From Candidatus Cloacimonadota bacterium (GTDB lineage: Bacteria; Cloacimonadota; Cloacimonadia; Cloacimonadales; TCS61), in assembly GCA_030667725.1 (NCBI GenBank), contig DAOUVH010000029.1, positions 1 to 9,081 of the forward strand: a stretch of 9,081 nucleotides of DNA, given 5' to 3'. Of this stretch, positions 5,796-9,081 are shown one piece after another. The notes under the pieces were generated by a model that was not told the origin of the DNA, searched no databases, and worked only from the letters and a program-made list of their open reading frames with translations. Within the stretch, counting starts at the first letter, position 1; each line of letters begins with the position of its first letter. The position numbers were made by a program, and so were the translations under genes.

Positions 5796-8201
5796 ATGCC
5801 GATTAGAGTACATCAATTAGCTAAAGAACTGAAGATATCAACAGCAGCTCTAAAAAAACATCTGAATGATATGGGTGTTATTGTTAAAAGCCATATGAGC
5901 CCTATTGATGAGGAAACTGAAAAGAATATTCGTGCTAAGTTCAACGAAGAGTTTGCAGCAGTTAAAAAACGTCAGCATGATAGGAATACTTTCCATAAAA
6001 AAATTGTACTAGCTGACAGAAAGAAAATAGAAATCGAAAAAGAAAAGAAAGCTCAGGTTGCCGAAAAAGATAAAAGAAAAGAAGTTCAAAATTTTGTTGA
6101 AAAAAGTATCAAGAAAACCGATACACGAAAGCCTAAGAATAGAGATAACGTATATAAAAAACAGACGGGTTCTTCAAAAATACCGAAATTACCTGATGTT
6201 CCTCCAGATGAAACGAATAGAAAATTTAAGGATCATGATAAAAAAGCCACTACCGAAAAATCATTTGATAAGAAAGATAAACATTTAAAGGCTAAGATCC
6301 AACACTTATCAAAAGGTAAAAGGAAAAAACGTTTTACACCGAATGAATTGGAAGAAGCTGAAATTGCTAAGAACATAAAACAAACATTATCCGATGATTC
6401 TTCTAAAAAGAAAAAATATAAAAAAGATAAAGTACAGATTGATCATGATGTAAAAATCGTTGTTAACGAGTTTACTTCTGTTAGTGAATTGGCTAAAATG
6501 ATGAATGTGTCAGCTTCTGAAATTATTACTAAATTCTTTATGATGGGTCAAATGGTTACTATTAATCAGCGCCTGGATAAGGAATCACTTGAAATGATAT
6601 GTGATGAATTTGATTTTGATGTTGAGTTTAAAGAAGAATATGGCAGCGAGATACTGGAAGAACAGAAAGTTGAAGACGAGAATGTTGAAACAGCAACTCG
6701 ACCACCTATAGTAACTATTATGGGTCATGTTGATCACGGCAAAACGGCCATTCTTGATAGGATCCGCTCTACTAATGTTATTGCTGGAGAGGCTGGTGGA
6801 ATTACACAGCATATTGGTGCATATCAAGTTGATTATAATGAAAAAAAGATCACTTTCCTTGATACACCGGGACATGAAGCTTTTGCTGCTATGCGTGCTC
6901 GTGGTGCTAATGTTACGGATATAGCTGTTATTGTTGTTGCTGCAAATGAAAGTGTGAAGAAACAGACCATTGAAGCTATAGATCATGCAAAATCTGCAGG
7001 TGTTACTATTATCGTTGCGATAAATAAGATCGATCTTAAAGATGCAAATGTGGATAAAACTATTGCTGATCTTATGAAGCATAATGTAATGTTAGAAGAA
7101 TATGGCGGTGATGTTATGTGGGCTGTATGTTCTGCAAAAACAGGTGAAGGAATAGATGATCTGCTCGAATCTATTTTGCTTACAACAGAAATGATGGAAC
7201 TTACTGCTCCTATTAATATCAATGGAGAAGGTATTGTAATTGAATCACGAAAAGATGCACGAAAAGGAACAATAGTAACGATATTAATGCAGAAGGGAAA
7301 ACTCACTAAATCTGATAGTGTGGTTTGTGGAGCTACCTATGGTCACATCAGAAAGATCGAAGATGAACGAGGACACGAAATTGATGAACTAAATCCTGCT
7401 GATGTAGGTGTATTATATGGTTTGAATAAAGTACCTAAAGCCGGTGATATTCTTAATAAAGTAGATGATGAGAAAAAAGCTCGTCAGATCAGTGTGGAAA
7501 GAAGAAATATACGTCGAGAACGTGAGAAATATCAATCTAAAACAAATCTTGATAACTTGTTCCAACGAATCAAAGAAGATAAGATGAGCGAGATCAAGCT
7601 TATCGTAAAAGCTGATACAGATGGTTCTGTGGAAGCATTGTGTGACTCATTCCAAAAACTAAGTACTGATGAAGTTGTGGTTAATATCATTCGTAAAGCA
7701 GTTGGTGGTATCAACGAAGCTGATGTAAATATGGCTTCAGCTTCCGATGCGATTATCATAGGATTTCATGTACGTGCAGGAACTTCCGCTAAAAAACTGG
7801 CAGAAGACGAAAAAGTAGAAATTAAATTGTACCAGATCATCTACGAAGCAATTGAAGAAATTGAAAATGCAATGACCGGAATGCTGAAACCAAAGTTTGT
7901 TGATAAATATTTAGGAACTGCTCTTGTGAAACAGGCTTTCAGAATTAAAGGAGTTGGGACAATCGCTGGAGTTGCAGTTGAAAAAGGTGTAATCCAAAAT
8001 GAAGGTGTTGTTAGAGTTTATCGTAATGATATTATAATTCATGAAGGAAAATTGTCTTCTTTGAAACACTATTCTGAAGAAGTTAAAGAACTAAAAGTCG
8101 GAACAGAAGGTGGAATCGGGATTGAGAATTTTAATGATATTAAAGCTGCTGATGTTATAGAAAATTACATAGTTGAGGAAGTTGAACGAAAACTTAAGTA
8201 A
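5796..8201 (+). CDS. infB: Translation initiation factor IF-2
   Basis: IF-2 is the GTPase that brings fMet-tRNA to the 30S subunit and promotes subunit joining. It has 801 residues and the start is fixed by GGAGG (5787-5791). The first IF2_N module (1-50, [18 protein letters not shown]) is followed by a lysine-rich, low-complexity linker (about 55-215) and a second IF2_N module (220-278, [18 protein letters not shown]). The G domain has G1 GHVDHGKT (310-317), G2 [10 protein letters not shown] (334-343), G3 DTPGH (356-360), G4 NKID (410-413) and G5 SAKTGEG (446-452). Then come beta-barrel domain II (about 475-560), domain III (about 595-690, [16 protein letters not shown]) and the fMet-tRNA-binding domain (about 693-801, ending [11 protein letters not shown]). 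Two near-invariant positions are changed: the usual DDGVMPQT reads NESVKKQT (384-391), and the cysteine before GIGIE is glycine. All GTPase motifs are intact, so it should be functional. Confidence 0.98.
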   Translation: MPIRVHQLAKELKISTAALKKHLNDMGVIVKSHMSPIDEETEKNIRAKFNEEFAAVKKRQHDRNTFHKKIVLADRKKIEIEKEKKAQVAEKDKRKEVQNFVEKSIKKTDTRKPKNRDNVYKKQTGSSKIPKLPDVPPDETNRKFKDHDKKATTEKSFDKKDKHLKAKIQHLSKGKRKKRFTPNELEEAEIAKNIKQTLSDDSSKKKKYKKDKVQIDHDVKIVVNEFTSVSELAKMMNVSASEIITKFFMMGQMVTINQRLDKESLEMICDEFDFDVEFKEEYGSEILEEQKVEDENVETATRPPIVTIMGHVDHGKTAILDRIRSTNVIAGEAGGITQHIGAYQVDYNEKKITFLDTPGHEAFAAMRARGANVTDIAVIVVAANESVKKQTIEAIDHAKSAGVTIIVAINKIDLKDANVDKTIADLMKHNVMLEEYGGDVMWAVCSAKTGEGIDDLLESILLTTEMMELTAPININGEGIVIESRKDARKGTIVTILMQKGKLTKSDSVVCGATYGHIRKIEDERGHEIDELNPADVGVLYGLNKVPKAGDILNKVDDEKKARQISVERRNIRREREKYQSKTNLDNLFQRIKEDKMSEIKLIVKADTDGSVEALCDSFQKLSTDEVVVNIIRKAVGGINEADVNMASASDAIIIGFHVRAGTSAKKLAEDEKVEIKLYQIIYEAIEEIENAMTGMLKPKFVDKYLGTALVKQAFRIKGVGTIAGVAVEKGVIQNEGVVRVYRNDIIIHEGKLSSLKHYSEEVKELKVGTEGGIGIENFNDIKAADVIENYIVEEVERKLK

Positions 8202-8216
8202 TTTTTAGAGGATATT

Positions 8217-8573
8217 ATGGCGAGGATCAGGATTAAAAGATTAGAGAGCGAACTTTTTAAACTTATTAGTACAATTATTAGTTTTAAACTTCAAGATAGT
8301 AATCTTACTATGGTTACAGTAACCGGAGTCAAACTTACAAATGATCTGTCATATCTCAGAATTTTTTTCTCTCATTTTGATGAAACTAAAACAGAAGATG
8401 TCCTCAGATCTTTAAACAAAAGCAGCGGATTCCTGAAAAACGAAATTGCTAAAGCAAAATTCATGCGGAAAATTCCTGATATTACTTTCGAATATGACAA
8501 ACTTGAAGAAAATGCACGTGATCTGGATAAAATATTCGCAAAAATTGAAGCTGAGAAAAAGGAAGAAGAATGA
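8217..8573 (+). CDS. rbfA: 30S ribosome-binding factor RbfA
   Basis: RbfA is a KH-fold protein that binds the immature 30S subunit near helix 1 and is needed for late 16S processing and cold adaptation. It has 118 residues, the normal size. Family features are the N-terminal helix RIKRLESELFKLISTIISFKL, the strand MVTVTGVKLTNDLSYLRIFFS (family pattern VTVTxVxxSxDLxxAxVxxS), LNKSSGFLKNEIAKAKFMRKIPDITFEYD, and a final helix ENARDLDKIFAKI. The start at 8217 has AGAGGA 4 nt upstream and lies 15 nt after infB. The stop overlaps the next gene by 4 nt (ATGA). The acidic/lysine tail EAEKKEEE is short and variable in the family. Confidence 0.94.
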   Translation: MARIRIKRLESELFKLISTIISFKLQDSNLTMVTVTGVKLTNDLSYLRIFFSHFDETKTEDVLRSLNKSSGFLKNEIAKAKFMRKIPDITFEYDKLEENARDLDKIFAKIEAEKKEEE

Positions 8574-9081
8574 TCATTAAGAAGTTATCAGATATCAAGA
8601 ATATCCTTATCAAAGCAGTGAACGATTATTCCAAGATTGCAATATTAACGCATAAAAATCCTGATGGTGATGGCTTCCCAGCTTGTCTTGCTTTACAGGA
8701 AATATTATTACAACAGAATATTAAATCAGATGTAATTTTAGAAGAAGAACCCTCTGAAATATATGACTTTCTGAATGGATATGAGCGAGCTAAAGCTTTT
8801 TCTGAATCCATGATCTATGATCTTCTGATAATTCTTGATTGTCATGAAGTAGAACGTATTGGTATCTGTGAACCACTCATTCCAACAGCAAAAAAAATAA
8901 TTGCTATAGACCATCATATCCTGAGTGAATTGATTGATGATGCCGATACATATATTAGTACTTCAACAGTTTCGGCAGGTGCAATTATTTATAAAATGTT
9001 TAAAAAAGAAATTGATGATTTTAATGAAAAATCTACAAATTATATTGCTCAAGCTATCTATACTACAATTCTTAATGATAC
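8570..9081 (+). CDS. DHH-family phosphoesterase, NrnA-like (3'-truncated by window edge)
   Basis: The frame opens with an ATG overlapping the rbfA stop (ATGA) and stays open to the window end (170 complete codons). It is the N-terminal DHH domain of a protein that in this family averages about 320 residues, so the DHHA1 substrate-binding domain is missing. Metal-binding motifs are visible: HKNPDGDG (28-35), ILDCHEVERIG with D90, IDHH (113-116), and the start of motif IV at ILND (167-170). NrnA enzymes degrade oligonucleotides of 2-5 nt and dephosphorylate pAp, and they commonly follow rbfA in this operon (with truB next). Motif I is atypical: family members usually have PDGDAxGS, whereas this has PDGDGFPA. 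The metal-ligand aspartates are kept, so activity is likely. Another DHH subtype (RecJ or c-di-AMP phosphodiesterase) is less likely given the context and the absence of an extra N-terminal domain. Confidence 0.88.
   Translation, partial: MIIKKLSDIKNILIKAVNDYSKIAILTHKNPDGDGFPACLALQEILLQQNIKSDVILEEEPSEIYDFLNGYERAKAFSESMIYDLLIILDCHEVERIGICEPLIPTAKKIIAIDHHILSELIDDADTYISTSTVSAGAIIYKMFKKEIDDFNEKSTNYIAQAIYTTILND

Noticed and set aside
5976..6440. Lysine-rich low-complexity stretch that might be a separate gene, insertion or frameshift
   Set aside because: It is the normal variable linker between the N-terminal modules of IF-2 and the frame is continuous.
6585..7082. 165-codon open frame on the minus strand within infB
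   Set aside because: It is an antisense shadow of the IF-2 G domain, with low-complexity Ser/Ile/Asn-rich translation and no family resemblance.
1..9081. tRNA, rRNA, CRISPR array, transposase, integrase or attachment sites
   Set aside because: None seen. The only sizeable non-coding stretch is 3247-3521, explained by promoters and leader hairpins; no metY-like tRNA precedes rimP.

Overview
This window looks like ordinary chromosome from an AT-rich bacterium that uses Shine-Dalgarno translation starts. It has three parts: the end of a tRNA-modification gene, a small leftward operon of accessory character, and the front of the classical rimP-nusA-infB transcription/translation operon. No phage, transposon, CRISPR or rRNA/tRNA gene is visible. 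Folate-dependent TrmFO, a NusA of about 410 residues with a C-terminal helix-hairpin-helix, and an IF-2 with two N-terminal winged modules do not fix the phylum. A Gram-negative-like anaerobe of an uncultured lineage (for example Cloacimonadota or another FCB-group phylum) would fit, but that is a low-confidence guess.

Region 1 (1-1193, + strand) is the 3' part of trmFO, the FAD/methylene-folate enzyme that makes m5U54 in tRNA. Its N-terminus lies outside the window. Region 2 (1194-1225) is the short gap between converging genes and is almost entirely an imperfect hexanucleotide repeat (CTCGAC-like). Region 3 (1226-3246, - strand) is a two-gene unit: a nitrilase-superfamily C-N hydrolase, then a secreted right-handed beta-helix protein whose start codon overlaps the hydrolase stop by 4 nt (ATGA). 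The hydrolase resembles the archaeal PH0642-type nitrilases. The beta-helix protein is of unknown function.

Region 4 (3247-3521) is the divergent intergenic region. It holds candidate promoters for both directions, a 41-bp A/T-only tract, and, in the rimP leader, a terminator-like hairpin with a T-run followed by a second hairpin just before the ribosome binding site. Because no rightward gene ends there, the hairpin is better explained as leader attenuation of the rimP-nusA operon than as an ordinary terminator.

Region 5 (3522-9081, + strand) is a tightly packed operon: rimP, nusA, rnpM (ylxR), ylxQ (L7Ae-like), infB, rbfA and a truncated DHH-family nrnA-like phosphoesterase. Gaps are 31 nt or less and two gene junctions overlap. 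The products cover 30S maturation (RimP, RbfA), transcription elongation/antitermination (NusA), RNA-binding accessory proteins (RnpM, YlxQ), translation initiation (IF-2) and probably nanoRNA/pAp turnover.

I did not find a convincing new system. The best candidates for a second look are the putative attenuator in the rimP-nusA leader, the hydrolase/beta-helix pair, the hexamer repeat tract, and lineage-type substitutions in otherwise very conserved motifs of IF-2 and the DHH protein.
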